DNA from: JAEELC01 sp963621965 | Lineage (GTDB): Bacteria; Bacillota_I; Bacilli_A; Acholeplasmatales; Anaeroplasmataceae | Direction of reading: 5' to 3' | Assembly: GCA_963621965.1 (NCBI GenBank) | Contig: CAVFGN010000001.1 | Span: forward strand, 62,001 to 126,000 | DNA length: 64,000 nucleotides | In this document: positions 6,877 to 14,990 of the stretch, in pieces | How positions within the stretch are numbered: the first letter of the stretch is position 1 | How the letters are laid out: each line of letters begins with the position of its first letter | Program-made: the position numbers and the translations under genes | Notes under the pieces: model-generated | What the model was told of the DNA's origin: nothing | Database searches by the model: none | The model's input: only the letters and a program-made list of their open reading frames with translations

Positions 6877-8184
6877 ATGATAACTAGACCTAGAGGTTGT
6901 CAAGATATATTACCAGGCGAAGTGGAAAACTGGCAAAAACTTGAAAGCTATTTAAGACAAATTTGTGCTCTTTATAATTATAGAGAAATACGCACACCAA
7001 TATTTGAATCAGGAAATCTTTTCCATAGAGACCAAAATGATTCATCAGATATGGTTACAAAAGAAACATATGATTTTAAAGATAGAGGAAATAGAGATTT
7101 AACGCTTCGCCCTGAAGGTACAGCCGGAGCTGCACGCGCATATATTGAAAATAAGTTATATGTAGATAATCAAGTGAATAAATTATTCTACATGGGTCCT
7201 ATATTTAGATATGAACGTCCAAGTCTTGGTCGCCAAAGACAATTCCATCAATTTGGTATTGAAGCATATGGCTCTAATGATCCTTTACTTGATGCGGAAG
7301 TAATATCTCTTGCATGCACTGCTTTAAAGGGATTAGGATTAACTGGTATTAAGGTAAAGATTAATACATTAGGTGACGAAGAAAGTCGTAAGAAATACAA
7401 GGATGTTTTAGTATCTTATTTTAAACAATACGAAAATGATTTATGTGATGACTGTAAAAATAGACTTGTTAAAAACCCACTTAGAATTCTAGATTGTAAA
7501 GTGGACGGAGATAAAGACTATTTTAAGTCAGCACCTCTAATCACTGATTATTTATCAGACGATAGCAAAAAGCACTTTGAATCAGTTGTAAAAGCCCTAA
7601 AAGACATGGATATAAACTATGAAATAGATCCTACTCTTGTAAGAGGCCTTGATTACTATACATATACAGTATTTGAGATTGTAGCTGATATTAAGGACTT
7701 TGGTGCCGCTAATACTATTTGTGCTGGTGGAAGATATAACAATCTTGTTAAGGAATTAGAAGGTCCTGATACTCCTGCGGTTGGTCTTGCATTTGGCATG
7801 GAGCGTTTACTATTAGCTCTTAAAAATGAAGGTAAGTTTAAAGATAGTGAGCCTTTCACACATATTTACTTTATTGCTTTAGGACAAAATGCTAAATCAA
7901 AAGTAGCGCAAATGATGTCACAAATTCGTTATAGTGGATTAATTTGTGATATGGACTATACAAGTGGTTCTTTAAAGAGTCAATTTAAGAAAGCTGATAA
8001 GAACAATGCGTTATTTACTGCAATTTTAGGAGACGAAGAACTAAATAACAATAAGATTAACATCAAGAATAATAAAACTGATGTTCAAGAAACTATTGAT
8101 ATTGATTCTATAACTGATTATGTTATTGACTATATAAGAAGTACTACACATTCATGTAGTTGTTGTAAGAACAAGGAGGAATAA
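6877..8184 (+). CDS. hisS: Histidine-tRNA ligase
   Basis: 435 aa, near the usual bacterial length. It opens with TRPRGCQDILP and carries class II motif 2 (GPIFRYERPSLGRQRQFHQFG split over about residues 108-128), the HisA motif LVRGLDYYTYTVFE (about 254) and motif 3 around GLAFGMERLLL, plus a C-terminal anticodon-binding domain. The extreme C-terminus, HSCSCCKNKEE, adds a Cys cluster that I do not know from this family. It charges tRNA-His in the cytoplasm. AGGAGG lies 5 nt before the start. It is the first gene of a five-gene operon and is followed after 1 nt by aspS. Regulated by the T-box upstream. Confidence 0.96.
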   Translation: MITRPRGCQDILPGEVENWQKLESYLRQICALYNYREIRTPIFESGNLFHRDQNDSSDMVTKETYDFKDRGNRDLTLRPEGTAGAARAYIENKLYVDNQVNKLFYMGPIFRYERPSLGRQRQFHQFGIEAYGSNDPLLDAEVISLACTALKGLGLTGIKVKINTLGDEESRKKYKDVLVSYFKQYENDLCDDCKNRLVKNPLRILDCKVDGDKDYFKSAPLITDYLSDDSKKHFESVVKALKDMDINYEIDPTLVRGLDYYTYTVFEIVADIKDFGAANTICAGGRYNNLVKELEGPDTPAVGLAFGMERLLLALKNEGKFKDSEPFTHIYFIALGQNAKSKVAQMMSQIRYSGLICDMDYTSGSLKSQFKKADKNNALFTAILGDEELNNNKINIKNNKTDVQETIDIDSITDYVIDYIRSTTHSCSCCKNKEE

Positions 8185-8185
8185 T

Positions 8186-9487
8186 ATGAAAAGAGTATTA
8201 ATTAAAAATATTAAATTAGGGGAAGTAAATCACGTTGCTGGTTTTGTTGAAAATATTCGTAACAAAAAAAGCATGTGCTTTATTGTATTAAAGGATGTTT
8301 CAGGAAAACTTCAATTAACTATTGAAAAGGCTAAACACCCTGAATTAGAAGATGTTTTAAATCAAATTACAAATGATTCTGTAATTGAAGCTACTGGTTT
8401 AATTGAAGCTAGCGAATATGTTAAATTAAACGGTATGGAAATGTATCCTGATACAATCACTATTGATTCTATCGCCGAAGCTAATCCTATCGTTGCGCCT
8501 AAAGGTGAAGAAACTAACATTGATCTTCGTCTTGACTACAGATGGGTTGATTTAAGAACTGATAAAAATACTTTAATGTTTAAAGCTCAATCTTGCTTTG
8601 TAAATGCAATGAGAGAATTCTTAAATAATAATGAATTTATTGAAATTCATACTCCAAAGTTAATTGGAGCTGAATCTGAAAGTGGTGCTGGTGTATTTAA
8701 GGTTGAATATTTTAATACAAATGCATTCTTAGCTCAATCTCCTCAATTCTATAAGCAAATGGCAATGGCTTCAGGCTTTGAACGTATTTATGAAACAGGC
8801 CCTGTATTTAGAGCTGAAAAGTTTGCTTCTCGTAAGCATTCTACTGAATTCTCTTCATTTGATTTAGAGTTCTCTTATATTGAATCTTATGAAGACGTCA
8901 TGAAGATGGAAGAGGATCTTGTTACATATGCGCTTGAGAAGTTAAGTCAAAAATACGGTAAAGAAATTAAGGAAGTATTTGGCGTTGATGTAGTTGTACC
9001 TACAAAACCATTCCCACGTATTGATTTACATGATTTATATGATGAATTAGAAACTAGATATGGTTATAAAGTTCCTGAAAGCGAAAAAGGCGATTTAACT
9101 ACTGAAGGCGAAAGAATGTGTAAGCAATTTGCACAAGATAAGTACGGTCATGAGTTCTTATTTGTAACAGGTTATTCTAAAGAAAATAGAGCTTTCTATC
9201 ATATGAGAAACGAAAAAGGTGTACCTTGTGGTTATGACCTTATTTGGAAGGGTTGTGAAATTACAACAGGTGCTCAACGTGAACATAGATACGAAATTTT
9301 AAAAGCTCAAGCTGCTGAAAAAGGTCTTGGAAAGGATATCGAATTCTATCTAAACTTCTTCAAATATGGTGTTCCACCACATGGAGGATTTGCGATTGGT
9401 ATCGATAGAATGACTATGTTAATCTTTAATGTAGGTATTAAAGAGGCTGAATATCTATTCCGCGGTCCTGATAGATTAAATCCATAG
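8186..9487 (+). CDS. aspS: Aspartate-tRNA ligase of the archaeal/eukaryotic type
   Basis: 433 aa. An N-terminal OB-fold anticodon-binding domain is followed directly by a class II core: FIEIHTPKLIGAESESG, FLAQSPQFYKQMAMASGFER, GPVFRAEKFASRKH, and motif 3 at PHGGFAIGIDRMTM, ending GPDRLNP. The length and absence of the ~130-aa GAD insertion of the usual ~590-aa bacterial AspRS, and the close match of these motifs to archaeal AspRS, mark the archaeal type. Such enzymes are often non-discriminating and also make Asp-tRNA-Asn for the GatCAB pathway; that is inference, since no gat gene is in the window. It lies 1 nt after hisS and shares its T-box. AsnRS is the alternative but fits the motifs less well. 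Confidence 0.88.
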   Translation: MKRVLIKNIKLGEVNHVAGFVENIRNKKSMCFIVLKDVSGKLQLTIEKAKHPELEDVLNQITNDSVIEATGLIEASEYVKLNGMEMYPDTITIDSIAEANPIVAPKGEETNIDLRLDYRWVDLRTDKNTLMFKAQSCFVNAMREFLNNNEFIEIHTPKLIGAESESGAGVFKVEYFNTNAFLAQSPQFYKQMAMASGFERIYETGPVFRAEKFASRKHSTEFSSFDLEFSYIESYEDVMKMEEDLVTYALEKLSQKYGKEIKEVFGVDVVVPTKPFPRIDLHDLYDELETRYGYKVPESEKGDLTTEGERMCKQFAQDKYGHEFLFVTGYSKENRAFYHMRNEKGVPCGYDLIWKGCEITTGAQREHRYEILKAQAAEKGLGKDIEFYLNFFKYGVPPHGGFAIGIDRMTMLIFNVGIKEAEYLFRGPDRLNP

Positions 9488-9494
9488 GTGAGTT

Positions 9495-9962
9495 ATGGGA
9501 CATATCAGCTGGGATGAATATTTTATGGGGGTAGCTCTGCTATCTTCATATAGATCAAAAGATCCTCATACGAAAGTAGGAGCTTGTATCGTAAATAAGA
9601 AAAAACATATTGTTGGTATTGGTTATAATGGTTTCCCTGTTGGATGTTCTGATGAGGATTATCCTTGGGAAAATGATAAAGAATTAAAATTCTTAGATAC
9701 TAAATATCCTTATGTAGTACATGCGGAAGCTAATGCTATATTAAACTCTACAGAACCGCTTGATGGTGCAACTCTATATGTATCACTATTTCCTTGTAAC
9801 GAATGTGCCAAGTTAATTATTCAATCAGGGATTAAGCAAATTGTTTATATGGATGATAAATACAAAGAACAAGATAGTTTTATCGCAAGTAAAAAAATGT
9901 TTGATAGTGCTAATGTAGAATATAGAATGATTGAGCCTATAAAAGTTACAATAGGTGAATAG
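9495..9962 (+). CDS. dCMP deaminase family protein
   Basis: 155 aa. It has the zinc-dependent deaminase motifs HAEAN (His at residue 76, catalytic Glu at 78) and PCNEC (Cys 101 and 104), plus an N-terminal SWDEYFMGVALLSSYRSKDP typical of dCMP deaminases. The family converts dCMP to dUMP for dTTP synthesis; the homologue in Bacillus is ComEB. The segment HTKVGACIVNKKKHIVGIGYN matches the family. Third gene of the hisS operon, 7 nt after aspS, with lspA 1 nt downstream. Confidence 0.9.
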   Translation: MGHISWDEYFMGVALLSSYRSKDPHTKVGACIVNKKKHIVGIGYNGFPVGCSDEDYPWENDKELKFLDTKYPYVVHAEANAILNSTEPLDGATLYVSLFPCNECAKLIIQSGIKQIVYMDDKYKEQDSFIASKKMFDSANVEYRMIEPIKVTIGE

Positions 9963-9963
9963 T

Positions 9964-10497
9964 ATGGTTATATCATTTTTAATAGCAATAGTTGCAATTA
10001 TTATAGATGCGATTACTAAAGTAGTTGTAATGAATAATATGACTTTAGGACAATCCTTTTGGGTTATTCCTAACTTCATTAAATTCACTTACGTAGAAAA
10101 TACAGGTATGGCGTTTTCTATGTTGAGCGATTCTACTTGGGTATTAGTTTTAATTTCACTTGTTGCGAGTGTTATACTTGCTTTTTTGGTTGTTAAATAT
10201 ACAAATTGGATTAAAAGAAAATGTCTTTCAATCTCTTTAGCGCTTATGCTTGGGGGATGCGTTGGAAATTTAATTGACAGATTTTTAACAGTACTTCACT
10301 TACGTGGTGGAGTGATAGATTTTATAGAAATTTATTTTGGCTCATTTCATGCAATTGGCGGAAGTACTTTTAACGTAGCTGACATGTTTCTTGTAGTTGG
10401 CTGTATTTTACTTCTTGTTGAATACGCAATTATTGAGCCCCTAAAAGACAAGAAAAAAGAGAAAGGTAGTGTTATTGATGGAGAAAATAATAGTTGA
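9964..10497 (+). CDS. lspA: Prolipoprotein signal peptidase II
   Basis: 177 aa from ATG 9964; an AGGTGA site ends 6 nt upstream, within the end of the preceding gene. The earlier in-frame GTG at 9955 lacks a site. Four membrane helices are visible. Catalytic-region motifs are VENTGMAFSML, GGCVGNLIDR and VIDFIEIYF...FNVADMFLVVG, providing the two active-site Asp residues (in NLIDR and NVAD). It cleaves the signal peptide in front of the lipid-modified Cys, and so should process the several lipoproteins encoded in this window. The basic C-terminal tail overlaps rluD by 20 nt. Confidence 0.95.
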   Translation: MVISFLIAIVAIIIDAITKVVVMNNMTLGQSFWVIPNFIKFTYVENTGMAFSMLSDSTWVLVLISLVASVILAFLVVKYTNWIKRKCLSISLALMLGGCVGNLIDRFLTVLHLRGGVIDFIEIYFGSFHAIGGSTFNVADMFLVVGCILLLVEYAIIEPLKDKKKEKGSVIDGENNS

Positions 10498-11380
10498 TGA
10501 ATCGATTCAAAACGTTCGCCTAGACAAGGCTCTATCATTAAGACTTCCTAAATCTCGAACACAAATTGAATCTTATATAAAAGATGGTTTAGTTAAAGTT
10601 AATGGTAAGAGTGAAAAAGGTTCTTATAAGTTAGCGCTTAACGATATTATTGAAGTTGAGGATATCGAGGAAAAGGTTTTAGATATTGCAAAAGAAGATT
10701 TAAAACTTGATATAGTATATGAAGATGATGATGTAGCTGTTGTTAATAAACCAAGTGGTATGGTAGTGCACCCAGCCTGTGGAAATGAAGAACATACACT
10801 AGTTAATGGTTTACTTTACCAAATGGATATCACATCATCGATTAATGGTGTATTTAGACCTGGTATTGTTCATAGAATTGATAAAGACACATCAGGTCTT
10901 TTGATGGTCGCAAAAAATGATGAAGCAATGGCTGCTTTATCAAATCAGCTTAAAGATCATTCGTGTCACCGCGTGTATGTAGGACTTGTGTATGGAGTGA
11001 TTGGTGAAAATGAAGGAAAGATTATTGCGCCAATTGGTAGAAGTGTGTCTGATAGAAAAAAGATGACAGTGACTAAAACTGGTAAAGATGCGGTTACACA
11101 TTTTAAAGTTTTAGAACGCTATATGGATTATACACTTTGTGAGTTTAGACTTGAAACAGGTAGAACTCATCAAATAAGAGTACATATGAAATACATAGGT
11201 CATCCTCTTGTAGGAGACCCTACATATGGTCCTAGGCATACAATAGGAAATAATGGACAATTCTTACATGCAAAAACTATTGGATTTGTTCATCCTAGAA
11301 CAAACGAGTATATGGAATTTACAAGTGAATTACCTGATTATTTTAAAGAATTTTTAATTACTTTAAAAAAGAGAGGATAA
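10478..11380 (+). CDS. rluD: RluD-type 23S rRNA pseudouridine synthase
   Basis: 300 aa from ATG 10478 (AAAGG upstream, inside the lspA end); GTG 10469 is an in-frame alternative. An S4 RNA-binding domain covers about residues 8-70 (VRLDKALSLRLPKSRTQIESYIKDG). The synthase domain has the catalytic motif HRIDKDTSGLL with the active Asp at 135, and the family-typical GRTHQIRVHMKYIGHPLVGDP near residue 230. It likely modifies U in helix 69 of 23S rRNA, though close paralogues (RluC-like) cannot be separated by eye. It is the last intact gene of the hisS operon, and lspA-rluD adjacency is the usual Firmicutes order. Confidence 0.92.
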   Translation: MEKIIVDESIQNVRLDKALSLRLPKSRTQIESYIKDGLVKVNGKSEKGSYKLALNDIIEVEDIEEKVLDIAKEDLKLDIVYEDDDVAVVNKPSGMVVHPACGNEEHTLVNGLLYQMDITSSINGVFRPGIVHRIDKDTSGLLMVAKNDEAMAALSNQLKDHSCHRVYVGLVYGVIGENEGKIIAPIGRSVSDRKKMTVTKTGKDAVTHFKVLERYMDYTLCEFRLETGRTHQIRVHMKYIGHPLVGDPTYGPRHTIGNNGQFLHAKTIGFVHPRTNEYMEFTSELPDYFKEFLITLKKRG

Positions 11381-11434
11381 ATGGTTTCAAAATCAGTTGG
11401 CTGGTCTTTTGCAGAACGTTTTAGTATTCTCTAA
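11381..11434 (+). pseudogene. N-terminal scrap of a flippase-like gene
   Basis: An 18-codon frame, MVSKSVGWSFAERFSIL, starts immediately after the rluD stop, behind GAGAGG. The pattern SVGWSFAERFS resembles the first residues of Wzx/MATE-type polysaccharide flippases (typically W-S-F-x-E-R). It ends in TAA and nothing downstream continues it. It may be the surviving tip of a gene removed by deletion. Weak evidence because it is so short. Confidence 0.35.
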
Positions 11435-11464
11435 ATTTTTCGCGATATGATACTATTTGTTTAG

Positions 11465-11517
11465 TCCGTAAATATATTATTAATAAATTTTTTAATAATA
11501 TATTTATGGATTTTTTT
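11465..11517 (+). terminator. Long inverted repeat with T run
   Basis: A 19-nt left arm at 11465-11483 (TCCGTAAATATATTATTAA) and a right arm at 11492-11510 match with one G-U pair, around an 8-nt loop, and are followed directly by seven T. It probably terminates the hisS operon. It also lies at the junction between the flippase scrap and the truncated ATPase. Confidence 0.7.
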
Positions 11518-12567
11518 ACTCCATTCGAAGGAATATCTTCGATTATACAAGATATATATGATAATAAAATTAGGAATAGCAATATAATGCTTATTTTATC
11601 TTGGTCCAATTTGTCATTTATGGAAAAAGAGATGAATGATAAACAATCAGCTCTTTATAAAAGAATAACTATGAAAATGAAAGTTGAAAAGTTGCCTTTT
11701 AATGAAGCGTGCTTGTTTTTATAAAAATATTCTAATGAAGATAAAATTAAGCTTTTTTGCATGTTTGGTATGTATCCGTTTTATTTATCTAAGATAGATA
11801 ATAATTTGACTTTTGAAGAAAATATAAAAGAACTTCTTTTTAATGAAAATTCTATTCTTTTAGACGAACCTAAATTGATTTTATCATATTCTAGTCGTGA
11901 ACAAAGCTTTTACAATTCAATCTTACTTTGCCTTTCAGGCAAGAAAAAAGGCTTAACTGAACTTGCAAGATTGATGAATGAAGATGTTACTAAAATAAAC
12001 AAATATATGAAAACACTTCTTGAATCACAAATTGTGGTAAAGAATGAAAAATTTAATTAAAAAAGACAAGTTTATTATTATATTGAAGATCCGGTTTTAA
12101 GGTTTTATTATGAATATCTTTTAAACAATATTAAAAAAATTGAAGCTGGTTATGGTAATATTCTATATGATAGACTTCAAGATAAAATTCATGATTTTAT
12201 ATCATTTTCTTTTGAGGACGTATCAATTTGTTATATGGATTATTTATTAAGTATCGGAAAACTTGATGGTATATTTTATCCAATACAAAATTTAGTAATT
12301 GAAAAATCTGAACTTAATAGATCTATTGAGATAGATGGAATAGCAAGAGACAACGATTCTTTGTTAGTTATTGAATGTAAATATACTAATAAAAAAAGGA
12401 CAATTGAAGACTATAAGAAAATGAAAGAAAATGTTTCGATTAAAATGTTTTCAAATATTAAAAGAAAAATTTATTACATAATCTCAAAAAATGGATTTGA
12501 TGAAGCACTTAAAAATTTAAAAGATGAAAATTTGCATCTTGTTTCAATTGATGACATGCTTAAATAA
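11506..12567 (+). pseudogene. Truncated and stop-interrupted AAA/DUF234-type ATPase
   Basis: One single frame runs from about 11518 to the TAA at 12565 and is broken only by two in-frame TAA codons (11722-11724 and 12058-12060). Between them it reads like a DUF234-type ATP-binding protein: ILSWSNLSFMEKEM, VEKLPFNEACLFL, then FCMFGMYPFYLSKID, a winged-helix-like LTELARLMNEDVTKINKYMKTL segment, YYIEDPVLRFYYEYL, and a C-terminal PD-(D/E)XK-like nuclease part with EIDGIARDNDSLLVIECKYTNK. The N-terminal Walker A and B region is missing; the break coincides with the hairpin at 11465-11510. The ATG at 11506 lies inside that hairpin and is not a credible start. The gene is dead but recently so, as no frameshift has accumulated. 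Confidence 0.82.
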
Positions 12568-12595
12568 TATTTAAAAAATTATCTCTGATTTATAG

Positions 12596-12630
12596 AATGG
12601 ATAGTGATATATAACCATTATCCATTTTTT
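12596..12630 (+). terminator. Intrinsic terminator after the dead ATPase
   Basis: AATGGATA (12596-12603) pairs with TATCCATT (12619-12626), followed by T residues. Confidence 0.6.
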
Positions 12631-12723
12631 AAAATTCTCGTAGGTAATAATTTTGATCGAAGGAATTTAGTTATTGATTTTGGTTAAATTAATATACTTG
12701 GAAAAACAAAACAAAAAAACCTC

Positions 12724-12752
12724 TTGCAATTAAATCCATTTTATTTTATAAT
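12724..12752 (+). promoter_or_regulatory. tRNA-Gln promoter
   Basis: TTGCAA (12724-12729), a 17-bp spacer and a perfect TATAAT (12747-12752). The predicted start is about 13 nt before the tRNA. Confidence 0.8.
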
Positions 12753-12771
12753 AATTTAGCAAGTTGAATAT

Positions 12772-12846
12772 AGGACTATAGCCAAGCGGTAAGGCAAAGG
12801 ACTTTGACTCCTTCACGCGCTGGTTCGAATCCAGCTAGTCCTGCCA
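12772..12846 (+). tRNA. tRNA-Gln (anticodon TTG)
   Basis: 75 nt including an encoded CCA. The acceptor stem pairs AGGACTA with TAGTCCT. The D arm is GCC-AAGCGGTAA-GGC. The anticodon stem AAGGA/TCCTT encloses CTTTGAC, giving anticodon TTG. The T arm is CTGG-TTCGAAT-CCAG. All canonical features are present. It stands alone with its own promoter and terminator, inside a decayed region. Confidence 0.97.
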
Positions 12847-12857
12847 GTTTGAAATTT

Positions 12858-12881
12858 ATGCCTAAATTTAGGCATTTTTTT
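12858..12881 (+). terminator. tRNA-Gln terminator
   Basis: The perfect palindrome ATGCCTAAATTTAGGCAT (12858-12875) is followed by a T run. Confidence 0.85.
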
Positions 12882-13490
12882 ATTTTGCGGCGTAGTTAAA
12901 GTTGTAATGTATTACAAAAGAGTGGTTTGTGGAAAATGGTACAAGAACAACAAACCTAATTATTAAATATTTACATGAATTAAAGAAATTTTAAGATTAA
13001 TTCGTACTTTTAACAAAGAGCATTTGTGTGAGCTTGTTAAATATAGAGCGACGTTGAAGGCAAATATGTGTGTTTAGTAGCAATTTAGAATTTAATCAAA
13101 TTATACAAAGGACTTTTTAAATTGGTTCTAAAGTCAAAGACAAAATGTTAACAGTGATATAAAAAATTGAATAACTTTCATTTACAACGAATATGGTGAG
13201 TTTTCATCATCTTTTTTTACATATTAGTAAGTCTCAAAACTCGACAAAAACTCCCTAAAATTACAATTTTTTAGAAAATTTGAAGAATACGAAATCTATT
13301 TAATTTTAAATAAAAGAATATTAATATATTAGTTATTTAAACAGAGAGCGACATAAAGTTTGTCTAAATAGAAAAAGTTAGGATATGTTATAAATTTCAA
13401 TATAAAACGCAGTAAGTACAAGATTTGTAATAGTTCTTGTTATTTAAATTTAAAAAATATTTTAGTAAATTCACATATTTATTTCTACTA
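12882..13490. other. About 600 bp with no recognisable gene
   Basis: All frames are short and broken. One + frame near 12910-12990 reads TKEWFVENGTRTTNLI and ends EL-KKF before a stop, resembling the end of some protein but without start or known family. No tRNA, palindrome of note or insertion sequence end was seen. The composition is even more AT-rich than the flanks, fitting decayed DNA. A promoter for the gene at 13508 should lie in the last 100 bp but I cannot place it. Confidence 0.5.
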
Positions 13491-13507
13491 TTAAATGAGG
13501 TGAATTT

Positions 13508-14908
13508 ATGAAAAAAAGAATGTTGATTATTTTATTAGTGTTTATTTGCGCACTATGCATTAACTTAAGGAGTAATGCGTCGTATAGTAATGATCTTCCT
13601 ATATCAAATTCTACGTCTTATAATTTATTAAATCCTGAATATATAACAATAAGTGGCAATGTGATATCGTACGAAGGAAGGATTCAATATAAAGCTAATA
13701 AAAAATATTATTTAGGTATAAATGGAATTGAAACGAATAATGATGCGAGTGTAACAATTGATACGAGTGAACAAGGAAGTCAAAGTTTAAAAAGAGTAAA
13801 GGCTATTAAGTTTATATTTTTGCTAGATTTTTCTTCTTCAGGCCCTTTTACTCAAACGAGTAATTCGTCTACATTGTATTTTACATTCTCTAATTTAACA
13901 TGTAGTTATTTACAAAATGTTTCTTTAGATACATTAAAAAATAGTATGTATGTGAAAAGTACTAGCGAAGGAAGTTATTATTCTCCTTATGTTGATGATA
14001 CTAACACACTTGTTGATAAAAGCAAGGCAATTGTTACTTCTACTGATAACAAATTAGATTTAAATCAAATAGGTCAAAGTTTTAATGTAAACGGAAGAAG
14101 TAGTACTATTACATTAACGTCGGATGGAGGCTATAATGTTAATTATCAAACACCAGGTGTTTATATTGCAACTTACAACATTTCAACACCTGGACGAACC
14201 TTATCTAAAAGTGTCTCTATATATGTATTTGAAAAAGCATCGTGTCAACTATCAGGTCCAACTTCGTTAAGTTTTGAAACTGCAAGTAATATTGAAGGTT
14301 ATTATACTTTCCAACAATATGTAGAAGCAAAATTTACTGCTACGTACGGGGATCGTCAAGTAACACTTGGCTATAAAATACTAGATTCTAGTGGAAAAAC
14401 AATGAAATTTGAAGATGTAATTCAAAAAGCAGGAATATATAGCTTGTATATTATGGCATATTATAATAATGAAGTAGTGGCAGAAAATGATATTGAGTTA
14501 GAGATTGAAGACGATGAAGAAATTATTGAAGTTTATTTTCCTTATGTGATACTTGATCTAACTACAGTAAAGACTTATACTGAACCACAATTATGTGCCG
14601 AACTTGAAAAAACACTTCAGTTTAAGGGATTATCAGTTTCTAATGTATGTATCTTAAAATCAGAATATAATGAGTCGGCTGAAAAGGGTGAATATAATGT
14701 TGTTTACTCTTATGATGTGGATGGAACAACTTATATTAATCAGGCTACAATTAAAGTTGAAGATGAACAAACAAGTGCTGACGTTATTGACAATAATACA
14801 AAAGAAAAAGGATTATCAGGTGGTAGTATTGCACTTATATCTATAAGTTCTGTACTTTTAGTACTAGTTTTAGTATATACATTTATTCGTATCAAACATA
14901 AACATTAA
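13508..14908 (+). CDS. Surface protein with Ig-like regions and C-terminal membrane anchor
   Basis: 466 aa. Residues 1-24 form a Sec signal peptide without a lipobox. The mature part is beta-rich; residues about 245-330 and 335-415 look like bacterial Ig-like repeats (for example GVYIATYNISTPGRTLSKSVSIYVF and KGEYNVVYSYDVDGTTY). One hydrophobic helix at about 438-460 (SIALISISSVLLVLVLVYTF) followed by RIKHKH anchors the protein; there is no LPXTG motif. The N-terminal ~150 residues resemble nothing I can name. It is likely exposed at the cell surface. GAGGTGA precedes the start. It is a single gene between an empty region and a terminator. Function unknown. Confidence 0.7.
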   Translation: MKKRMLIILLVFICALCINLRSNASYSNDLPISNSTSYNLLNPEYITISGNVISYEGRIQYKANKKYYLGINGIETNNDASVTIDTSEQGSQSLKRVKAIKFIFLLDFSSSGPFTQTSNSSTLYFTFSNLTCSYLQNVSLDTLKNSMYVKSTSEGSYYSPYVDDTNTLVDKSKAIVTSTDNKLDLNQIGQSFNVNGRSSTITLTSDGGYNVNYQTPGVYIATYNISTPGRTLSKSVSIYVFEKASCQLSGPTSLSFETASNIEGYYTFQQYVEAKFTATYGDRQVTLGYKILDSSGKTMKFEDVIQKAGIYSLYIMAYYNNEVVAENDIELEIEDDEEIIEVYFPYVILDLTTVKTYTEPQLCAELEKTLQFKGLSVSNVCILKSEYNESAEKGEYNVVYSYDVDGTTYINQATIKVEDEQTSADVIDNNTKEKGLSGGSIALISISSVLLVLVLVYTFIRIKHKH

Positions 14909-14910
14909 CG

Positions 14911-14933
14911 AAAGGCTCTTCGGAGCCTTTTTT
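14911..14933 (+). terminator. Intrinsic terminator
   Basis: AAAGGCTC (14911-14918), a TTCG tetraloop, GAGCCTTT (14923-14930) and further T. A strong, compact terminator. Confidence 0.9.
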
Positions 14934-14990
14934 CAATATAGAAAATTAAAATTATAAATGTTATAATACGTTGTAAAGTGAGGCAAAATT

